DNA of 64,000 nucleotides, taken from contig NZ_CP072913.1 in the NCBI RefSeq assembly GCF_017968885.1, positions 1,100,001 to 1,164,000 of the forward strand, written 5' to 3'. The stretch is from Pseudomonas sp. Tri1. Lineage in GTDB: Bacteria > Pseudomonadota > Gammaproteobacteria > Pseudomonadales > Pseudomonadaceae. Under the pieces are notes generated by a model. The model was not told the DNA's origin. It worked only from the letters and a program-made list of their open reading frames with translations, and made no database searches. Both the position numbers and the translations under genes were made by a program. Positions 40,027 to 48,764 of the stretch are shown piece after piece (positions within the stretch are counted from its first letter, which is position 1; the number at the start of each line of letters is the position of its first letter).

Positions 40027-40081
40027 CATCATGTTTTTCCCACGCTATCACCGTACCTGATAGCGTGGGAAAAACATGATG
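40027..40081. repeat. Perfect 24-bp inverted repeat
   Basis: The left arm (40027-40050, CATCATGTTTTTCCCACGCT and on) and right arm (40058-40081) are exact complements, with a 7-nt loop CCGTACC. It lies between two minus-strand genes. The stem has T's in the 5' part and A's in the 3' part, the reverse of a terminator, and it is unlike the REP families. Confidence 0.9.
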
Positions 40082-40115
40082 CAAGCGAAACCGAAAGCCT
40101 CATGAACAGTCTTGA

Positions 40116-40643
40116 TCATACCCGCATGAGGCCAATTGCTTTTTCCATCAACCGCAAGCGCAGCTCCGGCTTGTCTTGCCTGGCCCCGATATCAATCCAA
40201 CCATGGTGCCTATAAAATTGCGCCGCCCTCTGGTTCGTTTCACTCACCGACAACCTCATCCGTTCGCACCCCAGCCCTGCAAAAAAGTCGGTGGCGTAGG
40301 CCAGCAGCAACTTCCCGGCACCGCGTGATCGCCACTCAGGGGTGAGGTAGAAAAAGTGGATGTAACCCACTGCAGGTTCTGCCTTGAGCAGTGACATTTC
40401 TATCTGGCCCACGATCTGTGTTTCATCCCAGGCATGGACAATGCTGCCGGGAATCTCGGTCGCTTTTTCTTGGAGGGATTGAAGGTAACGCTGTGTGCCA
40501 TCCGGGTCGTGCAGTTTTTGTGCGGAACCAAACGCGCAGAGCAGCATGTCTTCAAAGAAACGTACGCAAACGCCGCTGTCCTGGTCGAGGTTGACTGGAC
40601 GCAAGTGCAGGAGAAAAACGGGTTGAGCGTCGCCGCGCATCAT
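40116..40643 (-). CDS. GNAT-family N-acetyltransferase
   Basis: The 175-aa protein has the acetyl-CoA-binding motif RSRGAGKLLLAYA (R/Q-x-x-G-x-G/A) after the strand YIHFFYLTPEW, and a C-terminal SVSETNQRAAQFYRHHGW typical of GNAT motif B. GAGG 8 nt before the ATG at 40643 is the better start; an in-frame ATG at 40658 adds five residues. Substrate is unknown. Confidence 0.88.
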   Translation of the reverse strand: MMRGDAQPVFLLHLRPVNLDQDSGVCVRFFEDMLLCAFGSAQKLHDPDGTQRYLQSLQEKATEIPGSIVHAWDETQIVGQIEMSLLKAEPAVGYIHFFYLTPEWRSRGAGKLLLAYATDFFAGLGCERMRLSVSETNQRAAQFYRHHGWIDIGARQDKPELRLRLMEKAIGLMRV

Positions 40644-40723
40644 GGTTCGTGACCTCATGCTTCAATGGGTTGCTACGCTGGTACTGCCAGAATTTGGAAC
40701 CGACCAGCAACGGACCCAAAACC

Positions 40724-41260
40724 ATGAAAAGACAAGACCTTCTCCAAACCCTGGAAGCCCGCTTCGACCAGAACCCACATCGCCACCCGGACATCCTCTG
40801 GGCCGACGTCCAGGCCAAGTTGGAAAGCAACCCTAACGCCCTGAAGTCGCTCCAGGCAATGGAAGCCACCGGAGGCGAGCCAGACGTGATTGGCCACGAC
40901 GAAAGAACCGGCCTTATCACCTTCTGCGATTGCGCCAAAGAAAGCCCGACCGGTCGCCGAAGCCTCTGCTACGACCGCGCCGCCCTGGACGCACGCAAGG
41001 AGAACAAACCCAAAGGCAGTGCGGTAGAAATGGCCGAAGAAATGGGCATCGCCCTGCTGACGGAAGACCAGTATCGAGCCCTGCAGCAGCTCGGTGAGTT
41101 TGATGTGAATACCTCCAGTTGGCTGGCCACACCCGCTGAACTTCGCGCTCTGGGCGGTGCGCTGTTCGGTGACTATCGTTATGAGCGGGTGTTTGTTTAC
41201 CACAATGGTGTGCAGTCGTATTACGCGGCGCGAGGGTTTCGCGGCGTGCTGTGCATTTAA
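40724..41260 (+). CDS. DUF4256 family protein
   Basis: The 178-aa cytoplasmic protein matches DUF4256: LLQTLEARFDQNPHRHPDI, EATGGEPDVIG, FCDCAKESPTGRRSLCYD and FGDYRYERVFVYHNGVQSYY. Conserved cysteines lie at the CDC and LCYD positions. No function is known. It starts at ATG 40724, divergent from the GNAT gene. Confidence 0.88.
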   Translation: MKRQDLLQTLEARFDQNPHRHPDILWADVQAKLESNPNALKSLQAMEATGGEPDVIGHDERTGLITFCDCAKESPTGRRSLCYDRAALDARKENKPKGSAVEMAEEMGIALLTEDQYRALQQLGEFDVNTSSWLATPAELRALGGALFGDYRYERVFVYHNGVQSYYAARGFRGVLCI

Positions 41261-41471
41261 GCAAACCTGTGGCGATGGTTACGCGTTGTCGGATGGTTCA
41301 CCAGGTGGTTTACGCCGAAGGTGGCCCTGTGTTTTTATACGCACAGGCACAAGTAGCCTCCCTGCTGCGATGGGAAATACGAAAAATCTAAGTGAACTTA
41401 CCCACTTATTTAGCCACTGCAAGCAGCATGCTAGTCGAAGCACGTCTTCGATTTGGCTAAAGGAGTGAGCT

Positions 41472-42071
41472 ATGTCCCGTTCAAGTGCTGCTGAGTGTAT
41501 CGACGACCTCAAAGGGTTGGCCCGCGTGTCTGTCATTGGTGAATACACGTATTGCCAACGATTGACCCATCTCTGCAAAGAGTTCGGTTTCAATAATTTC
41601 CATCACTTCCGTAAGGTCGTTGAGCGCCTCCCTGAAGACCTGATCGGCAATATTTCCACGACGCTGATGCGCCGGTATTGCGAGGTGGCTCAACCCAAGC
41701 CAAACGTCGCTTACTATGAATTTCTCTCGGTCAACAACGACACCCGGATAAGGTTTTATAGCCAATGGGCGGGCTGGGACAAATTTGGGCAGGAAGTCAG
41801 GGTTCCCAGGTCGTTGCATGGCGAGTCGGCTCCCCGTCTGCGCAAGTCGCTTGATAAAACCGTCTTTATCGTAGAAACGGATCGCCAGTTAATCGCTTGG
41901 CGCCATCGCTGGCACGGGCTGTGTTACATCTCCGCTGAGCTCTGCAAAGAGCACATGAAAGAAGCCTTTGAACGGAAAAAGGCTGTCGTGAAAGGTCCCC
42001 GCAATGAGGAGTTTCCCCTGCTGGACGACTTTAGCGATAACTATGCAACGTGGTATCCGGTCATAGAGTAA
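41472..42071 (+). CDS. Uncharacterised protein
   Basis: The 199-aa protein is not recognised. It has a helical N-terminal half containing the repeated pattern CQRLTHLCKEFGFNNFHHFRK, and a basic C-terminal part. No signal or membrane segment. AAAGGAG is placed 8 nt before ATG. GC is lower than the genome average here and in the 210-nt spacer before it, which suggests recent acquisition. Confidence 0.75.
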   Translation: MSRSSAAECIDDLKGLARVSVIGEYTYCQRLTHLCKEFGFNNFHHFRKVVERLPEDLIGNISTTLMRRYCEVAQPKPNVAYYEFLSVNNDTRIRFYSQWAGWDKFGQEVRVPRSLHGESAPRLRKSLDKTVFIVETDRQLIAWRHRWHGLCYISAELCKEHMKEAFERKKAVVKGPRNEEFPLLDDFSDNYATWYPVIE

Positions 42072-42130
42072 CGCCAGCTGGGAAGGGCTCTCAGGAGCCC
42101 TTTCTTGTTCCCGAACGCAGCAAAGCCACC

Positions 42131-43639
42131 TCACTCAAAAACCAAAACCTCACATCCCTTAGCCTCAACCATCTGCGCAAACCCCGGCAACCGCGCCACA
42201 AACTCTGTCTCAAACGCCAGATACCGATCCTGCGCCGCCAGGTAACGAATCTCTGGCTTGACCCGCGCAATATCCTTGGAAGACAGCTTCACCACCTCAT
42301 CACTGCGCTGATTCCAAAACCAGGCCAAGGTCTGCGTGCCGAACGTATTCGTCCGGTAATTCCACACCCACCAATCCCCATGCCCCCGGGCAACATGCAA
42401 CTGCCCATGAAACGTGCGCAACGTGATGACCTGCTTGGGCTGCGTGACCAGCAGACGCGTGTCCTGGCGCAGCTCACTGCCAAAGCCGTCCAACAACGCC
42501 TTCGTCGTAGCGCCGGTCACGAAGTTGAAGCGCCACGCCAGCAGCACCGTCTCCTGATAACCCGAGTGCTCCAGGTTCTGCCGCGCGCCTTCGCTGAACA
42601 GCAGGATCTCGTCACCGCCCAGGTAAGCGGTCGCCGCTCGTAGTTTATAGGCGTCAGCCGGCATCGGCTTGGCGGCAGTGGCCGGGTGCGGCGAGTCTTG
42701 GTTCCAGACCCAGCAGCGCGGGCCGTTATGTTGCATGAACAGCAAGCGGCGCGGGCCGATGGGCAGGATTGTCAGTTCATCCGAGTGCTCGAAAATGACC
42801 TCGCTGGAGTCCGCGGTGATCCGCCAGATCCGGGTCAGATGCTCGGGTTCGTAAATACGCTGACGTTCGAATATCTCCGAGTCGACCACTACACAGGGAT
42901 CTTCAAACTCCGACCACTCCATCCCGGCAGGTCCGAAAGCCCGAATGTCATCGCCTTGGCGAATCTCGTATTGGTAGCGGTCATCCGAACTGTAAGCGCC
43001 GCTTTTCACCCGACGTTTCCACAGGCTGCGTTGGGCATTGGCGTCGATAAGCTGCAAGTCCGCGCCGTCCACACCATCGGTGCGGTGTTCGAGCATGTCC
43101 TGTTCCGCGGGCGGCCATGGGTTGTAGTCAATCAGAAAGCACAGCCACTGGTCCTCGTCCTGCTCGGTAACAGCGGCCCAACCGTTGCGGTAGTTGTATT
43201 CATGCACATAAGTGGGCCCGGGATAGTCGTGGACTTCCTGCAACCAGTTCAACTTGTTGCGTTTGGCTTTGGCTTTTTTGCGCTCGACGGCGACAGGCTT
43301 CGGCGGCTCGATCAACGTCGGTGTGTAGCCTGGCTCTGGGTTTTGCTCCCTCCAGTGTTGTGCAAACGCCTCGCGCTGATCGGTCGGGAAAATCACCGGT
43401 CGGTAATCATCGCCACCGGCGTCCAGGTTCCACAGGTCGAAGCCGTGACGCGCCAACACAGTCGCCAACGCCTCGAAACAGACCTCGGGCATTTCGTTGG
43501 AGAGCTCATCCAACAGCGCCTCGAATTCCGGCCCGGAAAACACACCGATATTGGGATAGTAATGCTGCAGCAGCCCAAGCAGCTCGCCGCCGGGTGTTTT
43601 CCAATCGATATGAACCAACGGATCAAAACGGGATTGCAT
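42131..43639 (-). CDS. Uncharacterised cytoplasmic protein
   Basis: The 502-aa protein has a helical N-terminal part (1-110), a Lys-rich linker (KKAKAKRNK near 140) and a Trp-rich beta-type remainder that could be a propeller (repeats such as LTRIWRITADSSEVIF and LHVARGHGDWWVWNYR). AAGGAAGG before ATG 43639 favours this start over 43756. No known family was recognised. It faces the frameshifted protease gene head-on at its 5' side. Confidence 0.78.
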   Translation of the reverse strand: MQSRFDPLVHIDWKTPGGELLGLLQHYYPNIGVFSGPEFEALLDELSNEMPEVCFEALATVLARHGFDLWNLDAGGDDYRPVIFPTDQREAFAQHWREQNPEPGYTPTLIEPPKPVAVERKKAKAKRNKLNWLQEVHDYPGPTYVHEYNYRNGWAAVTEQDEDQWLCFLIDYNPWPPAEQDMLEHRTDGVDGADLQLIDANAQRSLWKRRVKSGAYSSDDRYQYEIRQGDDIRAFGPAGMEWSEFEDPCVVVDSEIFERQRIYEPEHLTRIWRITADSSEVIFEHSDELTILPIGPRRLLFMQHNGPRCWVWNQDSPHPATAAKPMPADAYKLRAATAYLGGDEILLFSEGARQNLEHSGYQETVLLAWRFNFVTGATTKALLDGFGSELRQDTRLLVTQPKQVITLRTFHGQLHVARGHGDWWVWNYRTNTFGTQTLAWFWNQRSDEVVKLSSKDIARVKPEIRYLAAQDRYLAFETEFVARLPGFAQMVEAKGCEVLVFE

Positions 43640-43836
43640 CACGCCAGCCTTCCTTGTGAACTCGCCTGCGCGCCATCTTAGCCGCACCCCACAAAAAAAT
43701 ACGCCACCCACGTCACAAGCCACCCACCTCAGGCAACCCCAAAAACACTCCGACACAACACCTCAGGAAAATGGCGCCCAGGTGACCCCTCGTCTACCGT
43801 TGACAGAAACCTTCACCCCCCCAGGAGAAAGCCCCC

Positions 43837-44459
43837 ATGTTCACCTTCCCCGAGCACACCAGAGCAGAAGATGGGAAGGGCAAGGCACTCTATTCGGCGG
43901 GGCGATTCCCTGGTTTGGCGGGGATGGCCTGGGCGTGTGCTTCGGCTTCAGTACGCTCTGGGTCGAGATCGGTGCGCCCTATGACTGTTTCGACGCGTTG
44001 CAGGCCAGAAAGGAGGAGATCGCCGACGCTCAGCAGGGGCTGACTGCCAATATGATGCTCGGCGTGAGCATGGCACTGGAGGCCACTGCCGAAGCGATCA
44101 TCGGGCGTGATTCGGCCGGAGTCACGAGCTATATCGATGGGGTCGCCAGCCACATCATTCTCGACATCCTCCAGCGGCCCGGCGCCCGCCACTTCATTAT
44201 TTCCTTCTACTACGTCGATGGGCCGCAGGGTGGCGGCGGCCATGCCATCGCCGCGTCTTTTGACGACGGCCAGACGGGCAGGCTCTTCGATCCCAACTAC
44301 GGTGTCGGCGCCTATCAATCGCGGACCGACCTATGCAACGACCTGCACGCGCTGCTGGCCAGCTATGTCGTGCCCGGCGGGCATGTGACCGAGAGCTATT
44401 TGTTGGAGTTTGATTCCGAGGATGCATTCGGTGAGTTCCAAGGAGCCGCTCCCCTCTGA
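43837..44459 (+). pseudogene. YopT-like cysteine protease, frameshifted
   Basis: AGGAGA precedes ATG 43837, and this frame reads MFTFPEHTRAEDGKG. After about 17 codons the reading must shift by -1 to continue as GTLFGGAIPWFGGDGLGVCF. The second frame holds a C58/YopT-type triad: C in GVCFGFSTLW, H in GGGHAIAASF and D in GRLFDPNYG. One missing G in the GGGAAGGGC run near 43875-43884 would restore a single frame of about 208 codons. The gene is therefore disrupted, sequenced wrongly, or read by slippage. YopT-like proteases are effectors that cut host or target proteins. Confidence 0.75.
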
Positions 44460-44481
44460 TTAGCGTTGAACTCAGCCCACA

Positions 44482-44886
44482 TCAGTGGCCGGGGAATTCA
44501 GATCGATAGCAAACCGGCGAACTCCCCTCCGCCCGCTTCTCCACCTCATCCTCCAGCCATTCAGCCAACACCACGGCATTGTTTTCAACCGTGGATTTGG
44601 CCGCGTACACCAGGGTGAGATTGCCACCCTGGACAATGTCCACCAACGGCCACCAATACTGCGGCCGCGCAGCCAACTCCTTGCGATAGGCCACTTTGAA
44701 CTGCTCGAACGAAACCGCCCCGGCCTTGAACGCCTTGCGCAGCTCATGGGACGGCGCCACCTCCGGCAGCCACTGCGCAATGGGGAGTTCGTCCTTGCGA
44801 CAATTACGCGGCCATAGACGGTCCACCAAAACCCGCGTGCCATCCTCAGCGTTGGCTGCTTCATAGGCTCGTTTGCATTGGATCAT
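44482..44886 (-). CDS. DUF488 family protein (YeaO-like)
   Basis: The 134-aa protein starts MIQCKRAYEAANAEDGTRVLVDRLWPR and has WLPEVAPSHELRKAF and LTLVYAAKSTVENNAVVL, the DUF488/YeaO pattern. No function is established. It stands alone. Confidence 0.9.
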   Translation of the reverse strand: MIQCKRAYEAANAEDGTRVLVDRLWPRNCRKDELPIAQWLPEVAPSHELRKAFKAGAVSFEQFKVAYRKELAARPQYWWPLVDIVQGGNLTLVYAAKSTVENNAVVLAEWLEDEVEKRAEGSSPVCYRSEFPGH

Positions 44887-45017
44887 GGGGGCATGCCTGC
44901 GGAAGAGGGGGCAGCGTCAGAATAGGCCGACGTCCGCGGCGCGGCCAGGTCCCACATGGCAATTGCGACCGAACAGGTTGAGGTCCAGGTCCGGTCGCAA
45001 GGGGCGCCGTGGGCGGA

Positions 45018-45905
45018 TCAGCGCAGTTGCTTCAACATCGTCTGCAGTTGGCTATTGCGCGCCTCGTCGAGCGGGAAGACCGGCAGGCGCGGGTCGCCGA
45101 CCTCCAGGCCGAGGGTGCGCAAACCGGCCTTGATGGTGGCGGGCAAGCCTCCCTTGAGGATGAAATCCAACAGCGGCAATTGACGATAGAACAACGCCCG
45201 GGCCTGGCTCAGGTCGTTGGCCAATACGGCTGCGTACAGGTCGAGGTTGAGCTGCGGGATAAGGTTCGGTGCGGCGGTGCACCAGCCCTTGGCTCCAGCC
45301 GCGAAGGCTTCCAGCGCCAGTGGGTTGCAGCCGTTATAGAACGGCACCTGACCTTCGCCGAGCAGTTGCAGCTTGTGCATGCGCTGAATGTCGCCGGTGC
45401 TTTCCTTAACCATGGTGACGTTCTCCACGGCGTTGAAAATCCGCAGGATCAGCTCCACCGACATGTCGATGCCGCTGGTGGCGGGGTTGTTGTAAAGCAT
45501 GATGGGCAGGTCGATGCTGGCGCCGATGGTCTGGTAGTGGGTGAGGATTTCCGCCTCGCTCAGCTTCCAGTAAGAGGCCGGCAGCACCATCACCACATCG
45601 GCGCCATGGGCCTGGGCAAAACGCGCGCGGCGGACCGCCTTGGCGGTGGTCAGGTCAGACACGCTGACCACCGTCGGCACGCGGCCGGCGACACGGGCGA
45701 TGCTGAACTCGCTGACCTGATCCCACTCCGCATCGCTCAAGTAGGCGCCTTCGCCGGTGCTGCCCAGGGGCGCGATGGCATGCACGCCGCTGTCGATCAG
45801 GCGGTCGATGGACTGGCCCAGTGCGTCCAGGTCCAAGCTTTGGCCGTCGGCGGAAAAGGGCGTGATGGTGTAGCCGATGATGCCGTGGATGTTGGGGGTA
45901 GACAT
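45018..45905 (-). CDS. Dihydrodipicolinate synthase-family aldolase/dehydratase
   Basis: The 295-aa class I aldolase-fold protein has GYTITPFSADGQSLD at the start, PLGSTGEGAYLS (pyruvate-binding), YNNPATSGIDMSV with the conserved tyrosine, and MVKESTGDIQRM with the Schiff-base lysine (about residue 165). True lysine biosynthesis DapA is usually encoded elsewhere; pairing with a class II aldolase points to a catabolic aldolase or keto-acid dehydratase. It is 19 nt after the aldolase gene. Confidence 0.9.
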   Translation of the reverse strand: MSTPNIHGIIGYTITPFSADGQSLDLDALGQSIDRLIDSGVHAIAPLGSTGEGAYLSDAEWDQVSEFSIARVAGRVPTVVSVSDLTTAKAVRRARFAQAHGADVVMVLPASYWKLSEAEILTHYQTIGASIDLPIMLYNNPATSGIDMSVELILRIFNAVENVTMVKESTGDIQRMHKLQLLGEGQVPFYNGCNPLALEAFAAGAKGWCTAAPNLIPQLNLDLYAAVLANDLSQARALFYRQLPLLDFILKGGLPATIKAGLRTLGLEVGDPRLPVFPLDEARNSQLQTMLKQLR

Positions 45906-45924
45906 GGCTTCGCTCCTAATGGGT

Positions 45925-46707
45925 TCAGTTCAGGCAATCGGCGTGTTGGCGCAGGTTCTGCCGGGCGTAGTAGTTGAAGGCGGCGGCGTGACGCTTGGGG
46001 CGGGCGATCCAGTCGTGGGCTTCGCGGCCCAGGTGCGGCAGGATCGGTTTCACCTCGCCGGCGGCCATGGCCAGCAATTGCAGCTTGGCGGCGCGTTCGA
46101 TCAGTTGGGCGATGTTGCAGGCTTCCTCCACGGTGGCGCCGGTGGACAACTGGCCGTGGTGGGAAAGCAGGATGGCGCGCTTGTCACCCAGGGCGCCGGC
46201 GATCAATTCGCCTTCCTCGTTGCCCACCGGCACGCCCGGCCAGCCCTCCAGGAACGCGCAGTCCTCGTAGAGCGGGCAGAGGTCCATGTGGGAAATCTGC
46301 AACGGCACTTCCAGCATCGACAGCGCGGCGATGTGGGTGGGATGGGTGTGGATGATGCAATTCACATCCGGCCGGGCGCGGTAGACCCAGGTGTGAAAGC
46401 GGTTGGCCGGGTTGGGGATGCCGTGGCCCTCCAGCACCTCCAGGTCCTCGTTGATCAACAACAGATTGCCGGCGGTGATCTCGTCGAAACCCAGGCCCAG
46501 TTGTTGGGTGTAGTAAGTGCCAGGTTGCGGCCCGCGCGCGGTAATCTGCCCGGCCAGGCCGGAGTCGTGGCCGTTTTCGAACAGGATGCGACAGGTCAGG
46601 GCCAGCTTTTGTCGTACAGTCCACGTATTATCCGGCAGGGTTTTCTGCATCTGGTTAACGGCATGCTGGACCAACTGGTCCTTGGGTGTCGCCAGGGTCT
46701 TGCTCAT
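45925..46707 (-). CDS. Class II aldolase/adducin-family protein
   Basis: The 260-aa protein has the zinc-site histidines in CIIHTHPTHIAAL and a later SHHGQLSTGATVEEA, with the catalytic glutamate probably in CPLYEDCAF. The N-terminal LALTCRILFENGHDSGLAGQITAR is standard for the family. Upstream of and probably co-transcribed with the DapA-like gene, and divergent from an XRE-cupin regulator. Confidence 0.9.
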   Translation of the reverse strand: MSKTLATPKDQLVQHAVNQMQKTLPDNTWTVRQKLALTCRILFENGHDSGLAGQITARGPQPGTYYTQQLGLGFDEITAGNLLLINEDLEVLEGHGIPNPANRFHTWVYRARPDVNCIIHTHPTHIAALSMLEVPLQISHMDLCPLYEDCAFLEGWPGVPVGNEEGELIAGALGDKRAILLSHHGQLSTGATVEEACNIAQLIERAAKLQLLAMAAGEVKPILPHLGREAHDWIARPKRHAAAFNYYARQNLRQHADCLN

Positions 46708-46778
46708 ATCAGCTCTCCCGATTCGTTCTTTGGTTGATCTTGATCCGCGTCATGGAAGCTCGAGAAAAGGTGTGCTCG

Positions 46779-46813
46779 TGACACAAAAAATACTATATGA
46801 CACAAAGTGTCAT
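46779..46813. promoter_or_regulatory. Operator-like sites before the XRE-cupin gene
   Basis: ATGACACAAAGTGTCAT (46797-46813) is a perfect palindrome, and a half site TGACACAAA occurs 19 nt to its left (46779-46787). Both lie between the divergent aldolase and regulator genes. Confidence 0.65.
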
Positions 46814-46857
46814 TTGCAATCGAAGATTGTCCGTTTCTTTGGAAATGATGGTTCCCT

Positions 46858-47424
46858 ATGTCCATTCGTTTGAAATTGCTCAGGAAAAAACTCGGGGTGA
46901 CACTGGACGTCCTGGCCGAGAAAACCGGGATGACCAAGAGCTACCTGTCCAAGGTGGAGCGGGGCTTGAGCACGCCCTCCATTGCCACGGCGCTCAAGCT
47001 CGCCAAGGCGTTGCACGTGAAAGTCGAGGAATTATTTTCCGAAGAAAACGTCGCCCTCGACAGCTACAGCCTGGTGCGCAGCGAAGACCGTCAATCGCTG
47101 GCGGCGAGCAGCGGCAGCTCCGAATACGCGGTCCTGGCCCACCAGGTGTCCGAGCGCAGCCTGCTGCCCTTCATCCTCTATCCGGCGAGCGAATTCACCG
47201 CCCACCACGCGTTCAAGGAACACACCGGGGAGGAATTCCTGTTCGTGCACGAGGGCCAGGTGGAAGTGGACTTCATGAACGAGCGCGTGCTGCTGAACCG
47301 CGGCGATGCCTTGCACTTCAATGCGCAGAAGCCCCATCGCCTGCGTTCGGTGGGCGAGGTTCAGGCGCAGTTGTTGGTGGTGGTGCACAGTGATGAAGCG
47401 GCGGAGAAGGGCGAGGGTGCTTAG
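46858..47424 (+). CDS. XRE-family regulator with cupin sensor domain
   Basis: The 188-aa protein has a lambda-repressor-like helix-turn-helix (residues 3-60, LDVLAEKTGMTKSYLSKVERG) and a C-terminal cupin (about 110-180, HTGEEFLFVHEGQVEVDF, GDALHFNAQKPHRLRS) that would bind a small ligand. It is divergent from the aldolase pair, which it probably represses until substrate is present. Confidence 0.92.
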   Translation: MSIRLKLLRKKLGVTLDVLAEKTGMTKSYLSKVERGLSTPSIATALKLAKALHVKVEELFSEENVALDSYSLVRSEDRQSLAASSGSSEYAVLAHQVSERSLLPFILYPASEFTAHHAFKEHTGEEFLFVHEGQVEVDFMNERVLLNRGDALHFNAQKPHRLRSVGEVQAQLLVVVHSDEAAEKGEGA

Positions 47425-47464
47425 CGGCATCTGAGCACGATGCATTCGCGTAAAAACGACGAAC

Positions 47465-47507
47465 CCGTGGCGAGGGAGCTTGCTCCCGCTGGGCTGCGCA
47501 GCAGCCC
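47465..47507. repeat. REP, GGCGAGGGAGC type, with added hairpin
   Basis: CGTGGCGAGGGAGCTTGCTC is followed by GGGCTGC-GCA-GCAGCCC. The second hairpin could end transcription of the XRE gene. The next 175 nt (to about 47683) hold nothing I can identify. Confidence 0.75.
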
Positions 47508-47749
47508 TTTCTGTGGGCGCCTCGCACTGGAGCGCCAGCCCGGTCAGCGGGATGCCTTCTCCGTGGACCTTCCGGTGGCTTCAAGTGAACACCATTGAGC
47601 CTCTGCTTGGGCCAGTCGAATTGGCGACCTGTCAGTAACGACCGACAGACGCTGGCAACGAAGGCTCGCCCGCCCACAGCGCCTTGCGCCGTTGCCTACA
47701 ACTACGCCAGAATCCGCCGGCTTGTTCGCCCGGGGTTGCGTCGGTAGTT

Positions 47750-47970
47750 TGGGGCCTGTCACTGCTCATCAGTGATCGGGTTTAGCAGCTCGTGGTGAAA
47801 CAGGTTGTGCAAGGCGTCATCCAGTCAGGATTCCCATCCTGTACTTGATGGTGGCTGTGCGCAGGGCGTCTCCGGACGCGCCGGTTTCTTGTTTCCCCGG
47901 TCTGCTAACCTGCGTACAGCTGCCTCCCATCGTTTAGCAGCGAGCGGGTGATGGCTCCAACTACAGGAAG
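47750..47970 (+). ncRNA. Structured leader RNA, copy 1
   Basis: Hairpins seen: TCACTG/CAGTGA (47759-47775), CAGGAT/ATCCTG (47826-47841) and GCGTC/GACGC (47866-47879). CTGCTAA (47902-47908) can pair with TTAGCAG on either side (within 47781-47788 or 47933-47940), giving two mutually exclusive folds. Base changes in copies 2 and 3 keep the pairings. The RNA ends are not known. Confidence 0.65.
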
Positions 47971-47977
47971 CAAGACG

Positions 47978-48331
47978 ATGGCGAAAGATACTCCGAATCC
48001 CCCTGATACGAATGAACACGTCTCCCGTGCTCAGTCTGCCCGCAACAAGAAAATCGACGACGCTGCCACGCGAGCGTTGGATTACTACCTGAAGCCTAAG
48101 AGCGAAACGTCTGACAAGTCCGACTCCATTTTACGGATTGATCCGGGTGTGGATTCTGAGTGTTTGCTGGCGAACCTCAGTGAGAGTCTGGCTTCGGCGA
48201 ATGCGATGATCAGTGATTTGGCGTTTGATCTGGGTGGCTCGCGACGGCGTGTTGCGTTGGGGATTTTGCAGGTGATTGAGGTGAGTGAGCTGTTGGCGAA
48301 TCGGGCGTTGGATATTGTTGAGGTGAGGTAG
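47978..48331 (+). CDS. DUF6124 family protein, copy 1
   Basis: The 117-aa protein has a polar, disordered N-terminus (1-45) and a helical C-terminal half with ILRIDPGVDSECLLANLSESLASAN and a long helix ending ANRALDIVEVR. The family is known mostly from Pseudomonas and has no assigned function. CAGGAAG lies before ATG 47978. It is two codons shorter than its paralogues (no KPKG) in the linker. Cargo genes on the other strand follow. Confidence 0.85.
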   Translation: MAKDTPNPPDTNEHVSRAQSARNKKIDDAATRALDYYLKPKSETSDKSDSILRIDPGVDSECLLANLSESLASANAMISDLAFDLGGSRRRVALGILQVIEVSELLANRALDIVEVR

Positions 48332-48354
48332 CGACTCAGTTACAGCGGTGCAAG

Positions 48355-48384
48355 AAAAAGGTCTTGTCTAACAAGGCCTTTTTC
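48355..48384 (+). terminator. Terminator of DUF6124 copy 1
   Basis: AAGGTCTTG and CAAGGCCTT form the stem (one G-U), followed by T's. The preceding A's allow it to work on both strands. Confidence 0.8.
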
Positions 48385-48401
48385 AAAAATGCCCGCGTTC
48401 G

Positions 48402-48632
48402 TCATTCGAGGCAGACGATTTGAATGATGCGGTTATCACCATGAATGGTTGTGTGAGTCCACTCTTCTATGGTTTTTATCTGCTGTGGTGACAGGTCGTA
48501 GACAAAGCAAAAATCTTCAGGCTTTGTCCAACCCATAAGTGCGGCCAATGGGCCCATGTATACGCTTGGGACTTCCACGGTCTGTATTAGCTCTTCGGTA
48601 GTCTGGTCAAAAATTTCAACGACGGGCTTCAT
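48402..48632 (-). CDS. Bacteriocin immunity protein, second copy
   Basis: The 76-aa acidic protein is related to the product of 48765-48989: both have the pattern (A)-LMGWTKPEDFCFVYDLSPQQI versus IMNWTKEENYFYDYELNISQI, and a similar hydrophobic end. Acidic small proteins of this type beside an E3-type rRNase are immunity proteins. This one is 132 nt further from the toxin, so it may be an orphan that protects against a related toxin. Confidence 0.7.
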   Translation of the reverse strand: MKPVVEIFDQTTEELIQTVEVPSVYMGPLAALMGWTKPEDFCFVYDLSPQQIKTIEEWTHTTIHGDNRIIQIVCLE

Positions 48633-48764
48633 TCTCTACTTTTTTGTCATCACGGATGTGTTTTCATTTGGCGCCAGATACAAAGAGTTCAAATGATCTC
48701 AATGAAAATTGCATATGGACTGCCTTTGGCGATGCATGCAAATCAGTTAGTGTCTTGTTTGTAA

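Larger units (their letters stand above)
47684..48384 (+). repeat. DUF6124 unit, copy 1
   Basis: A leader of about 290 nt, a DUF6124 gene and a terminator, repeated with high similarity at 50325-51081 and 51908-52666. Copy 1 differs in using TTAGCAG/CTGCTAA where copies 2 and 3 use TTAGTCG/CGACTAA, and lacks the tRNA remnant after the terminator. Confidence 0.9.

Noticed and set aside
40027..40081. Terminator for the GNAT gene
   Set aside because: The T-tract precedes and the A-tract follows the stem on both strands, the reverse of an intrinsic terminator.
45018..45905. Lysine-pathway dapA
   Set aside because: Pairing with a class II aldolase and an XRE-cupin regulator favours a catabolic family member, so no symbol was given.
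47902..47940. Integron attC site
   Set aside because: CTAAC and GTTTAG in inverted order recall attC core sites, but they do not fit RYYYAAC/GTTRRRY, and no integron integrase is present.
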